From: Thalassobaculum_A sp040219215 | GTDB lineage: Bacteria > Pseudomonadota > Alphaproteobacteria > Thalassobaculales > Thalassobaculaceae | NCBI RefSeq assembly: GCF_040219215.1 | Contig: NZ_JAVJSX010000003.1 | Location: 142,014 to 206,013, forward strand | Direction of reading: 5' to 3' | Length of the DNA stretch: 64,000 nt | Shown: piece after piece, positions 53,503 to 62,194 of the stretch | Layout: each line of letters starts with the position of its first letter | How positions within the stretch are numbered: position 1 is the first letter of the stretch | The notes under the pieces: model-generated | Seen by the model: only the letters and a program-made list of their open reading frames with translations | Databases searched by the model: none | Told to the model about the DNA's origin: nothing | Translations under genes and position numbers: made by a program

Positions 53503-53871
53503 GTGTCGGCACGGGTGCTTATCGCCGAGGACGAACCAAATCTGATTGAATCGCTGAGCTTCATCCTCGGCCGCGAAGGGTATGAGGTATCGTCGGTCTC
53601 CGATGGCGACGCCGTGCTCGAGCGGCTTCGCTCTGACCGGCCGAACGTCCTGATCCTGGATGTCATGCTGCCCAAGCGCACCGGCTTCGAGATCCTCAAG
53701 CTGATCAAGATGGACCCGGCCCTGTCCGGTATTCCGGTGATGGTCCTGACCGCAAAGGGCCAGGAGCGGGACCGCAAGACCGCCGAGGATTTGGGTGCCG
53801 ACGCCTTCGTCACCAAACCATTCTCCAACCAGGACGTCGTCGATCGTATCAAGCGGTTGGCAGGCGGCTGA
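53503..53871 (+). CDS. Single-domain response regulator (REC only)
   Basis: 122 residues from GTG at 53503; GGAGG lies six bases upstream of this GTG but touches the ATG at 53497, so the GTG is preferred. Phosphoacceptor Asp53 in I-L-D-V-M-L-P, acidic pair E9-D10, and Lys105 in T-K-P-F. No output domain. Immediately upstream of a small membrane protein and a symporter-fused histidine kinase, its likely phosphodonor. Confidence 0.9.
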   Translation: MSARVLIAEDEPNLIESLSFILGREGYEVSSVSDGDAVLERLRSDRPNVLILDVMLPKRTGFEILKLIKMDPALSGIPVMVLTAKGQERDRKTAEDLGADAFVTKPFSNQDVVDRIKRLAGG

Positions 53872-53886
53872 ACGGGGCGCTCGCAG

Positions 53887-54150
53887 ATGTCCCGGCACTC
53901 GACCCGCGATGCCATTCTGGTGGTGACGGTGTTCGGCGCGATCCTGCTGATGCCGCCGATCATCCCGTTCTTTGATCGTCCGGTCTCATTGTTTGGTATG
54001 CCGTTGATCGTCGTCTATGTCTTTGGCATCTGGTTGGCGTTGATCGGTCTCGCCTGGAGACTGTCCCGTCATCTGCCGGTCGACGGAACACGCGAACCGA
54101 TCGTTGCTCCAACCATTGACGACGCGGGTCGGCACGAGAAGGCCGACTGA
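53887..54150 (+). CDS. Small two-helix membrane protein
   Basis: 87 residues with two membrane segments (about 9-29 and 36-58) and a polar C-terminal tail of about 28 residues. It lies between the REC gene (15 bases) and the kinase gene (TGATG overlap). The small size and position recall the small subunits that accompany sodium:solute symporter domains. I cannot assign a function. Confidence 0.75.
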   Translation: MSRHSTRDAILVVTVFGAILLMPPIIPFFDRPVSLFGMPLIVVYVFGIWLALIGLAWRLSRHLPVDGTREPIVAPTIDDAGRHEKAD

Positions 54151-56873
54151 TGCTCTCCGCAAACGTCGTCCTGTTCACCGCCCTGGTGTATGTGGCGCTG
54201 TTGTTTCTCGTCGCCTTCGTCAGCGACACCCGCGCCCGCAAAGGATGGCTGGGGCTGGTCCGTTCGCCGGTCGTCTACACTCTGTCGATCTCGGTGTACT
54301 GCACGTCCTGGACGTTCTACGGCGCCGTCGGGTCGGCGGCACGCAGCGGGCTGGAGTTCGCTACCATCTATCTCGGCCCAACCCTGGTGTTCGTTGGCTG
54401 GTGGTATCTGCTGCGCAAGCTCGTCCGGATCGGCCGCATTCACCGAACCTCCTCGATCGGCGATCTGATTTCGTCGCGATACGGCAAGAGTACCTCCCTC
54501 GCAGTGCTGGTCACCCTGATCGCGGTGATCGGCACAACTCCCTATATCGCCCTGCAGCTGAAGGCGGTGACTGCCAGCTTCCAGGTGATCGCCGACGCCA
54601 CCGATACATCGCTGCTCGGCATGCCCACCCGCGAGCTGGACGTGCGCACCGGGTTCTGGATCGCCGCAGGAATGGCGGTGTTCACGATCCTGTTCGGCAC
54701 CCGGAACATCGACGCCAACGAGCACCACCACGGGGTGGTTGCCGCGATTGCGCTGGAAGCGCTGGTCAAGCTGTTCGCCCTGCTGGCGGTTGGCCTTTAC
54801 GTGGTGTTCTCGATCGGTGGCGGGGTGGCGGAGGTCTTCAGGCTGCCAACCGCCGCGGCAGTGCTGCAGGGGCCCGAAACCTTCGGAACACGCTGGGTCG
54901 CCCTCACCTTCCTGTCGGCCGCCGCGATCGTCTGCCTGCCCCGGCAGTTCCAGATCACGGTGGTGGAGAACGCCGACGAGGGGCATCTGCGGACCGCGGG
55001 CTGGCTGTTCCCGCTCTATCTGTTCCTGATCAGCCTGTTCACCCTGCCGATCGCGATCGTCGGTCTCGCCACCCTGCCCGCCGGTTCGAACCCCGACATG
55101 TTCGTGCTGACCCTGCCGATGCTGCACGACCAGAGTGCATTGGCCCTGCTGGTGTTCATTGGGGGGTTTTCGTCGGCGACGTCCATGGTGATCGTGGCCA
55201 GCATCGCGCTGTCGATCATGGTCTCCAACCACATCGTCATGCCGATCGTCCTGCGCCTGCCGCGCCGGTCGGCCGGGGTCAGCGGCGACGTGAAGAAGCT
55301 GCTGCTCGTCAGCCGCCGCATCAGCATCGGCGTGATCCTGTTGCTGGGCTTCGCATACTTCGTGGCGAGCGCCCGCTCGGACGCGCTCGCTTCCATGGGG
55401 CTGATCGCATTCGCCGGGGTTGCCCAGTTCCTGCCCAGCCTGATCGGCGGGTTGTACTGGCATCAGGCGTCGAAGAGCGGAGCGTTCTCCGGGTTGCTGG
55501 CCGGCGTGCTGGTCTGGGGCTACACCCTGCTTCTGCCCAGTTTCGAAGGTGGATTCATTTCGACCAATCTGATCAACGACGGTCCCTGGGGGATTGCCGC
55601 CCTGCGGCCGCAGGCGCTTTTCGGCACCGACGGCGTCGACCCGCTGGTCCACTCGCTGTTCTGGAGTCTTGGCCTCAATCTCACGCTGTTCGTGCTGGTC
55701 TCGTTGTTCCGAGATCAGAAACCCTTGGAACGCTTGCAGGCCACCCTGTTCATCGATGTGTTCCGCAATCCCGCCGACAACGAGTCCCGGTTCATCCGCC
55801 GCTCGGCCGCGATCGACGATCTTTACGTCCTGGCGCAGCGCATCCTGGGCACGGACCAGGCGCAACGGCTGTTCCACGACTTCGCGCGCCGGCAAGGCAG
55901 CCGGGACGACCTGCCGCAACCGGACACCGAGTTCATCGCGCATCTGGAGCGCCAGCTGGCGGGCGGAATCGGCGCCGCCTCGGCCCGTGTCATGGTTTCC
56001 CAGGTCATCACGGGCGAGACCATCAGCCTTGATGAACTGATGCGGTTGGTCGACGAGACCCAGCAGGTGATCGAGTACAGCCAGCAACTCGAACAGAAAT
56101 CCCAGCAGCTGCAGATCACCGCGGGCCAGTTGCGCGAGGCAAACGAGCGGCTGAAAACCCTGGACGCCCAGAAGGACGACTTCCTGAGCCAGGTAAGCCA
56201 CGAGGTTCGCACGCCGATGGCGTCGATCCGGTCGTTCTCCGAGATCCTGCTGTCGAACCAGGACCTCTCAACCGATCAGTCGATGCGGTTCCTGGACATC
56301 ATCCACACCGAAACCCTGCGCCTGACCCGGCTGCTGGACGAGATCCTGGATCTCAGCCATCTGGAGCGTGGTGAACTGACCTGGATGCTGGAGCCTGTCG
56401 ACGCGTCAGCTATCCTGCGCCGCGCCGTCGAGACCTGCCGGGGAATGGCCGATGGCGCCGAGGTGGACGTCGAGGTCGACTACCGCGCCGACGACGTCGA
56501 GGTGTTTGCACACAGAGATCGGTTGTCCCAGGTGTTCATCAACCTGATCTCCAACGCCATCAAGCACAACACCGATGACGCCCCACGCCTGCGGATCGTC
56601 AGCTCCGTGCTGGACGGGCGGTTCATCGTCGATTTCCAAGACAACGGACCCGGCATCGCCCCTGCCGACCGCGATCGGATCTTCACCAAATTCTCGCGCG
56701 CCTGGACTGCCGCCCGCCCGACGGCAACCGGCGCCGGGCTCGGCCTGGCGATCACCCGGGCCATCTTGCGACGCATGAACGGTACCCTGGACCTCCTGCC
56801 GTCGATGGGCACGGGAGCTTGTTTCCGGGTAGCTCTGCCAATCCGTCGCGCCACCGCGAACGTTTCAAATTAA
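54150..56873 (+). CDS. Sodium:solute symporter-fused histidine kinase, CbrA/CrbS-like
   Basis: 907 residues. Residues about 1-500 are a sodium:solute symporter (SSS) domain with about 12-13 helices (Y-C-T-S-W-T-F-Y-G-A-V-G-S near residue 50). A connecting STAC-like and coiled-coil region follows (about 500-670). Then a HisKA domain with His684 (F-L-S-Q-V-S-H-E-V-R-T-P), and an ATPase domain with N-A-I-K-H-N, D-N-G-P-G-I and G-A-G-L-G-L. Such proteins sense or transport a nutrient and adjust carbon or acetate use. The partner REC protein has no output domain, unlike CbrB or CrbR. Confidence 0.93.
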   Translation: MLSANVVLFTALVYVALLFLVAFVSDTRARKGWLGLVRSPVVYTLSISVYCTSWTFYGAVGSAARSGLEFATIYLGPTLVFVGWWYLLRKLVRIGRIHRTSSIGDLISSRYGKSTSLAVLVTLIAVIGTTPYIALQLKAVTASFQVIADATDTSLLGMPTRELDVRTGFWIAAGMAVFTILFGTRNIDANEHHHGVVAAIALEALVKLFALLAVGLYVVFSIGGGVAEVFRLPTAAAVLQGPETFGTRWVALTFLSAAAIVCLPRQFQITVVENADEGHLRTAGWLFPLYLFLISLFTLPIAIVGLATLPAGSNPDMFVLTLPMLHDQSALALLVFIGGFSSATSMVIVASIALSIMVSNHIVMPIVLRLPRRSAGVSGDVKKLLLVSRRISIGVILLLGFAYFVASARSDALASMGLIAFAGVAQFLPSLIGGLYWHQASKSGAFSGLLAGVLVWGYTLLLPSFEGGFISTNLINDGPWGIAALRPQALFGTDGVDPLVHSLFWSLGLNLTLFVLVSLFRDQKPLERLQATLFIDVFRNPADNESRFIRRSAAIDDLYVLAQRILGTDQAQRLFHDFARRQGSRDDLPQPDTEFIAHLERQLAGGIGAASARVMVSQVITGETISLDELMRLVDETQQVIEYSQQLEQKSQQLQITAGQLREANERLKTLDAQKDDFLSQVSHEVRTPMASIRSFSEILLSNQDLSTDQSMRFLDIIHTETLRLTRLLDEILDLSHLERGELTWMLEPVDASAILRRAVETCRGMADGAEVDVEVDYRADDVEVFAHRDRLSQVFINLISNAIKHNTDDAPRLRIVSSVLDGRFIVDFQDNGPGIAPADRDRIFTKFSRAWTAARPTATGAGLGLAITRAILRRMNGTLDLLPSMGTGACFRVALPIRRATANVSN

Positions 56874-56998
56874 TTCATGAATTATGTTTCAGAATTATTT
56901 TTTGTTCATAAAATATTCTGTGATTGAAAACAATATTTCACACACGACATAAAGATGTGGCGACATAGTCCGTTGCTATATTTAAAAGGATCACTTTC
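56871..56998. promoter_or_regulatory. AT-rich island with 14-bp palindrome
   Basis: A sharply AT-rich stretch in a GC-rich segment, at the end of the kinase gene and before a 46-residue ORF. It contains the perfect palindrome TAATTCATGAATTA (56871-56884), a T-tract, and TATATTTAAAAGG just before the ORF. It may hold the kinase terminator and the promoter of the small gene. Confidence 0.4.
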
Positions 56999-57139
56999 AT
57001 GTCTTTCAAGAGCTTTTCCACGGCCCAAGACACGCCAGACAAATCGAACGATAAGCCCAAAGTCGCGCCGACAGCCGCTCAACCGGCCAACCAGCCGAGT
57101 CGTCCGGCCGTCGAGGTCGCACCGGCTGTGAAGCCGTAG
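56999..57139 (+). CDS. Small Pro/Ala-rich protein of 46 residues
   Basis: ATG at 56999, TAG at 57137-57139. The product begins M-S-F-K-S-F-S-T-A-Q-D and becomes rich in Lys, Pro and Ala. An AAGGA site lies nine bases upstream and an AT-rich region precedes it. No signal peptide or membrane segment. I do not recognise a family. Its ribosome site and location before hflK make it more than chance, but translation is unproven. Confidence 0.55.
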   Translation: MSFKSFSTAQDTPDKSNDKPKVAPTAAQPANQPSRPAVEVAPAVKP

Positions 57140-57348
57140 CCCGCGGGACGGCGAGAAGATCTCTCCTGCCCGCCGCCACGCAACTGAACCGAACAGCCGC
57201 CGAGCGGAGGCATCCGAACAGATGTCGAGTCCGTCGGCGGCGGTTACGTTGGGTGCCGTGTCGTCGCCGGCGAGCAACCTTGTCGACCTGATCCCGCTTT
57301 GAAGTTACATCGCGGGAAACCGCGCCACCAAACGAGGACGCCAGCCGA

Positions 57349-58410
57349 ATGCCATCGCAGAACGACAACGGCGACCAAGGCGGTCCTTGGGGCCGTACGC
57401 CGGCTTCCGACGCTGAGGAGTTGATCCGCCAAGGACAGGAGCGGCTCAAGCAGCTTATTCCGAACGCCGGAGGCGCGAAGGGCATCATTCTCCTCGCCGC
57501 ATTGGCTTTGGCTGCTCTGGGCGGGTGGACGGCCTACTACACCGTGCCGAGCGACTCGGTCGCCGTCGTGCAGCGCTTCGGCAAGTACCTGAAGGACGTG
57601 CCGCCAGGGCTGCACTTCAAACTGCCGCTTGGCATCGACGAAGCTACCGTCGTGCCGGTCAAGCGGCAGTTGAAGCAGGAGTTCGGGTTCTCCACACCCG
57701 GCTCCCGCGACCCCTACCAGACTCCGCGTCCACGCGACGAGAAGCGCGAAACCCAGATGGTGACGGGCGACCTGAACGCCGCGCTGGTCGAATGGGTGGT
57801 GCAGTATCGGATCTCCGATCCCGCCAAGTTCCTGTTCGAGGTACGGGAGCCGAGCGAGACGCTGCGCTACGTGTCGGAATCCGTCATGCGTGAGGTCGTA
57901 GGCGACCGCACGGTCGACGAGGTCATCACCATCGGCCGTCAGGAAATCGAAACCGAAGCGCTGACCAAGATGCAGGCGCTCTCCACCAAGTATGCGATGG
58001 GCATCAGCATCGATCAGGTGCAGCTGAAGAACATCAACCCGCCGCTGCCGGTTCAGGAATCGTTCAACGAGGTGAACCAGGCACAGCAGGAAAAGGAGAA
58101 ACTGATCAACGAAGCCCGGCGCGACTACAACAAAGTCATCCCGCTGGCCGAGGGCGAGAAAGACCAGCGCATCCGCGAGGCCGATGGCTACCGTTTGAAG
58201 CGGATCAACGAGGCCGAGGGTGACGTCGCCCGTTTCAGCGCGTTGCTCGCGGAGTACCAGAAGGCCCCGGAAGTCACGCGGCGGCGCATCTATCTTGAAA
58301 CCATGGAAGCCGTGATGCCGGGCATCCGCTCCAAGATCGTCATCGACGAACAGGCGCGCAGCATTCTGCCGTTGTTGAACCTCGACGGCCAGAAGGGCGA
58401 CCGACCATGA
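57349..58410 (+). CDS. hflK: FtsH protease modulator HflK
   Basis: 353 residues. A short N-terminal cytoplasmic region with Gly- and Pro-rich P-W-G, one membrane helix (about 44-66), then an SPFH/band 7 domain (S-V-A-V-V-Q-R-F-G-K-Y, P-G-L-H-F-K-L-P). HflK and HflC form a membrane cage around FtsH. Stop overlaps the hflC start (ATGA). Confidence 0.95.
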   Translation: MPSQNDNGDQGGPWGRTPASDAEELIRQGQERLKQLIPNAGGAKGIILLAALALAALGGWTAYYTVPSDSVAVVQRFGKYLKDVPPGLHFKLPLGIDEATVVPVKRQLKQEFGFSTPGSRDPYQTPRPRDEKRETQMVTGDLNAALVEWVVQYRISDPAKFLFEVREPSETLRYVSESVMREVVGDRTVDEVITIGRQEIETEALTKMQALSTKYAMGISIDQVQLKNINPPLPVQESFNEVNQAQQEKEKLINEARRDYNKVIPLAEGEKDQRIREADGYRLKRINEAEGDVARFSALLAEYQKAPEVTRRRIYLETMEAVMPGIRSKIVIDEQARSILPLLNLDGQKGDRP

Positions 58411-59405
58411 TCGGCATCAAGCACATAGCGATTCTCGCCCTGATCCTCATCGGCACCTACGTGGCGATGAGTTCGGTCTACACGGTGAGCGAGGTCGAGC
58501 AGATCATCGTCACCCAGTTCGGCAAGCCCGTCGGCGAGCCGGTGACAACCGCCGGCCTGAAGATGAAGACGCCGTTCATCCAGGACGTCAATTCGATCGA
58601 CAAGCGGGTCCTGGAGTGGGACGGCAACCCATCCGACATGCCGACCAAGGACAAGCTCTACATCTCCGTCGACCTGTTTGCCCGCTGGCGGATCGTCGAC
58701 CCGCTGCAATACTTCCTGCGACTGCGAGACGAACGCAGCGCCCAGTCGCGGCTGGACGACATTCTCGGCAGCGAGACCCGCAATGCGGTCGCCAAGCACG
58801 AGCTGATCGAGATCATCCGCACCACCAAGGACCGAGTGCCGCTCCGAGACGCTCTGTTGACCGTTGCCGAACGCGATCTCGACATGGGCTCGCTGGTGCC
58901 GATCCAGAAAGGGCGAATGCTGGTCGAGCAGGAGATCTTCGCGGCAGCGGCCGAGAAGATCCAAGTGTTCGGGATCCAGCTGCTCGACATCCGTTTCAAG
59001 CGGATCAACTACAATGAGAGCGTGCGCCCGAAGATTTACGACCGGATGATCAGTGAGCGCCGGCAGATCGCCGAACGTTTCTTGTCAGAGGGTAATGGCG
59101 AGGCCGCCCGGATCCGGGGCAATCGGGTACGGGACCTGAACAAGATCCAGTCAGAGGCCTATCGGCAGGTCGAGGAGATCCGAGGGATTGCGGACGCGAA
59201 GGCTACCGAGATCTATGCCGGCGCGTACAATCAAAACACCGACGCGGTGGCGTTCTATGAGTTCACGCGGACCATGGAATCGTACAAGACCATCATTGCC
59301 GCCAACACCACGCTCATGCTCTCGACCGAGAGCGACCTGTTCAAGTTCCTGAAGGGTATGAACCCGGAAAGCGCAGTAGTTTCCGGCAAACCCACGCTCA
59401 ACTGA
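58407..59405 (+). CDS. hflC: FtsH protease modulator HflC
   Basis: 332 residues. N-terminal membrane helix (about 5-25) and a band 7 domain with V-S-E-V-E-Q-I-I-V-T-Q-F-G-K-P-V-G and A-R-W-R-I-V-D-P. Partner of HflK. Usually followed by a DegP-like gene; here the operon ends at a hairpin. Confidence 0.95.
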   Translation: MIGIKHIAILALILIGTYVAMSSVYTVSEVEQIIVTQFGKPVGEPVTTAGLKMKTPFIQDVNSIDKRVLEWDGNPSDMPTKDKLYISVDLFARWRIVDPLQYFLRLRDERSAQSRLDDILGSETRNAVAKHELIEIIRTTKDRVPLRDALLTVAERDLDMGSLVPIQKGRMLVEQEIFAAAAEKIQVFGIQLLDIRFKRINYNESVRPKIYDRMISERRQIAERFLSEGNGEAARIRGNRVRDLNKIQSEAYRQVEEIRGIADAKATEIYAGAYNQNTDAVAFYEFTRTMESYKTIIAANTTLMLSTESDLFKFLKGMNPESAVVSGKPTLN

Positions 59406-59418
59406 CGCCTGAAACTCT

Positions 59419-59459
59419 GGGGGTGGCCCCTTCCGGTAGACCGGACGGAAGCCGCCCCC
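59419..59459. terminator. Bidirectional hairpin between hflC and livF
   Basis: Outer arms GGGGGTGGC and GCCGCCCCC pair with one wobble. Inner arms CTTCCGG and CCGGACGGAAG extend the stem with a bulge. It lies between convergent genes and could end both. Tail T-tract is short. Confidence 0.6.
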
Positions 59460-59505
59460 TTACCCCTCGCTCATACCGGCACGGGTGGTGGCCGTCGATC
59501 GCTCT

Positions 59506-60261
59506 TCAGATCGCCAGGTAGCGGTGCCGCAGATCGGCGTCCTTGAGGACTTCCTTGGCGGCGCCGTCGAACACGATCTCGCCCATGTCGAGGATCAAGG
59601 CCCGGTCGGCGAGATTCAGCGCGGCGATGGCGTTCTGCTCGACGATCACCGTGGTGATGCCGAGATCCTTGACCTCCATCAGGATCTTCTCGATCTCCCG
59701 CACGATGGTCGGTGCCAGACCCTCGTAAGGCTCGTCCAGCAGCAGCAGCTTGAGGTCGCGGGCCAACGCCCGGGCGACCGCCAGCATCTGCTGCTCACCG
59801 CCCGACAAGGTCACTGCTTCCTGCTGCTTGCGCTCCGCCAGCCTGGGGAAATGCCCATAGATCCGCTCCAGCGACCAGCCAAGCGGCTTGGCCACCTGTG
59901 ACAGCAGCAAGTTCTCCTCAACCGTGAGGCCGGCGATGATACGGCGATCCTCGGGCACCAGTTGGATGCCCTGGCGCGCCGCCTCGAACGACTTCATCGG
60001 GTGGATCGCCACCCCGTTCAGCCATATCTCGCCCTGCATGATGGCTGGCTGGTCGGTGCGGGCGATGGCCCGCAGGGTCGACGTCTTGCCGGCGCCATTA
60101 CGGCCCAGCAAGGCGACGATCTCGTTCTCAGCGACGTCAAAGGAAACGCCCTGAACGATGTAGGATTCGCCGTAATAGGCGTGGACATTGCGAACGCTGA
60201 AGTATGCGCTGGATCCCGCCGCCGGACTGCGGTGGTCGTCGATCGTGGCCGCCTCGCTCAT
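59506..60261 (-). CDS. livF: Branched-chain amino acid-type ABC importer ATPase LivF
   Basis: 251 residues. Walker A G-R-N-G-A-G-K-T, signature L-S-G-G-E-Q-Q-M, Walker B L-L-L-L-D-E-P. V-P-E-D-R-R-I-I-A-G-L-T-V-E-E-N is typical of LivF-type proteins. About 20 extra N-terminal residues. The ATG overlaps the livG stop (ATGA). Confidence 0.93.
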   Translation of the reverse strand: MSEAATIDDHRSPAAGSSAYFSVRNVHAYYGESYIVQGVSFDVAENEIVALLGRNGAGKTSTLRAIARTDQPAIMQGEIWLNGVAIHPMKSFEAARQGIQLVPEDRRIIAGLTVEENLLLSQVAKPLGWSLERIYGHFPRLAERKQQEAVTLSGGEQQMLAVARALARDLKLLLLDEPYEGLAPTIVREIEKILMEVKDLGITTVIVEQNAIAALNLADRALILDMGEIVFDGAAKEVLKDADLRHRYLAI

Positions 60262-61013
60262 AGGTGCGCCCCTCCCAGATAGGCTTCCTGTACCTTCGGA
60301 TTGCCCTTGATCGCTTCCGGCTCGCCCTCGGCAATGACCGTGCCCTGCGCCAGCACCGAGATGGTGTGGGCCAGTGTGAACACCACGGTCATGTCGTGCT
60401 CGATGACGATCTTGGTGATGCCGCGCTCGCCGATCCGCTGCAGCAGGTCGATCGTGGCATTGGTATCGGCCCGCGACATGCCGGCCGTCGGTTCGTCGAG
60501 CAACAGCAGCTTCGGGTCCTGGACCAGGCACATGGCCAGTTCCAGCCGCCGCTTGTCGCCGCGCGACAGGCTGCCGGCATGCATGTGAAGCTTGTCGGCC
60601 AGACCGACATCCTCCAGCACCGCTTCCGCGTGATCGGTGATCTCGCCATGGGTGCCGACCCGCGACCAGAGATCCATCCGGAAGCTGCCATCGCGCTTGG
60701 CGAACGCCGGGATCTTCACGTTCTCCACCAGGGAAAGATCGGCGAAGATCTCCGGGGTCTGGAACACCCGGGCAACGCCCGCCTGGTTGATCTCGTGCGG
60801 CTGAATGCCGAGCAGCGACTTGCCGTTGAACGATACGCTGCCGGTGTCCGGCGTGATGCGGCCCACGAAGCAGTTCAGCAGCGTCGACTTGCCGGCGCCG
60901 TTCGGCCCGATGATCGCGTGTACCGTCCCCTGCTGGACCTTGAGGTTCACCTGATTGAGCGCCCGCAGTCCACCGAAGTCCTTGCAGACGCCCTGCACGT
61001 TGAGAATTGCCAT
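60258..61013 (-). CDS. livG: Branched-chain amino acid-type ABC importer ATPase LivG
   Basis: 251 residues. Walker A G-P-N-G-A-G-K-S, signature L-S-R-G-D-K-R-R (a variant of LSGG common in LivG), Walker B L-L-L-L-D-E-P-T-A-G-M. Early F-G-G-L-R-A-L is the LivG hallmark. It pairs with LivF. Confidence 0.93.
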   Translation of the reverse strand: MAILNVQGVCKDFGGLRALNQVNLKVQQGTVHAIIGPNGAGKSTLLNCFVGRITPDTGSVSFNGKSLLGIQPHEINQAGVARVFQTPEIFADLSLVENVKIPAFAKRDGSFRMDLWSRVGTHGEITDHAEAVLEDVGLADKLHMHAGSLSRGDKRRLELAMCLVQDPKLLLLDEPTAGMSRADTNATIDLLQRIGERGITKIVIEHDMTVVFTLAHTISVLAQGTVIAEGEPEAIKGNPKVQEAYLGGAHL

Positions 61014-61027
61014 TGCCGCGCCCCCCC

Positions 61028-62191
61028 TCAGCGTGCCGTATCGGATCGGAAACGGTCTAACCGCGCCCTGATCCGCGCGACACCTTCCATCACCCCACCG
61101 GGCAGGAAGATCACGATCAGCATGAACACCACCCCCAACGTGAGGTGCCAGCCCTCGCCGACGAACGGGCTGAAAACCACCACCGCGGCCTCCTGCAAGC
61201 CCTCGGGAAGGAAGTCGAAGATCCGGCCCAGCACCTGGTCGTTAAATGCGGAGAAGATGTTCTCGAAGTATTTGATGATCCCGGCGCCGAGAACCGGCCC
61301 AAGCAGCGTTCCGGAACCGCCGAGGATGGTCATCAGCACCACCTCGCCGGACGCGGTCCACTGCATGCGCTCCGCTCCGGCCAGCGGATCCACCACCGCC
61401 ATCAGCGAACCGGCCAACCCGGCGTACATTCCCGAGATCACGAACGCCGCCAGCGTGTACGGGCGGGTGTTGAAGCCGGTGTAGTTCATCCGGTTCTGGT
61501 TGGATTTGATCGCCCGCAGCGCCATTCCGAACGGCGACCGCCTGATCCGCATGGCGACGTAGTAAGCCAGGATCAGCATCACCGCGCAGACATAGAAGCC
61601 GGTGTATCCCACCGTCAGCATGCCGAAGAGATTGGTCGACGGCAGTCCGGCTTCGGCCGGACCGTCCAGGATCCGGGGATCGTTGAGCGCCAGCTGCAGG
61701 CCGGTCTCACCGTTTGTGATCGGCGTCAGAACCGAATAGGCGAGATTGTAGGACATCTGGGCGAAGGCCAGCGTCAGGATCGAGAAGTAGATCCCGGTCC
61801 GCCGCAGGCTGACGTAGCCGATCAGCAGCGCGAAGACGCCGCCGGCCAGCACACCGAACAGGATCGCCGGCACGATGTTCATGGTCAGCAGCTTGAACGA
61901 CCAGACGGCGGCGTAGGATCCGACCCCCAGGAACGCGGCGTGCCCGAACGACAGGTAACCGGTCAGCCCGAACAGAATGTTGAAGCCGATCGCCAGGATT
62001 CCGAAGATCGCGAACTTCTGCACCAGATCCGGGTAGGCCGCACCGATCGGCGACAGCCAGATCGGCATGGTCAGCACCGCGAGCGCGAAGACCAAAAACT
62101 TGATGTGATCGGCACGGCTCGATCCATCGCCACTGTCCGTCGGGACGGCCGCCTTGCGGTTGCCCGGCGAGTCGATTGTTGCGGCGCTCAT
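61028..62191 (-). CDS. livM: Branched-chain amino acid-type ABC importer permease LivM
   Basis: 387 residues with about ten membrane helices. Signature G-Y-L-S-F-G-H-A-A-F-L-G and G-G-S-G-T-L-L-G-P. N-terminal tail of about 30 polar residues. Starts three bases after the livH stop. Confidence 0.93.
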   Translation of the reverse strand: MSAATIDSPGNRKAAVPTDSGDGSSRADHIKFLVFALAVLTMPIWLSPIGAAYPDLVQKFAIFGILAIGFNILFGLTGYLSFGHAAFLGVGSYAAVWSFKLLTMNIVPAILFGVLAGGVFALLIGYVSLRRTGIYFSILTLAFAQMSYNLAYSVLTPITNGETGLQLALNDPRILDGPAEAGLPSTNLFGMLTVGYTGFYVCAVMLILAYYVAMRIRRSPFGMALRAIKSNQNRMNYTGFNTRPYTLAAFVISGMYAGLAGSLMAVVDPLAGAERMQWTASGEVVLMTILGGSGTLLGPVLGAGIIKYFENIFSAFNDQVLGRIFDFLPEGLQEAAVVVFSPFVGEGWHLTLGVVFMLIVIFLPGGVMEGVARIRARLDRFRSDTAR

Positions 62192-62194
62192 GTC

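Noticed and set aside
54069..56201. Very long minus-strand open frame opposite the histidine kinase (710 codons)
   Set aside because: Arg/Gln/His/Gly-rich translation without domains; a by-product of high GC third positions in the real gene.
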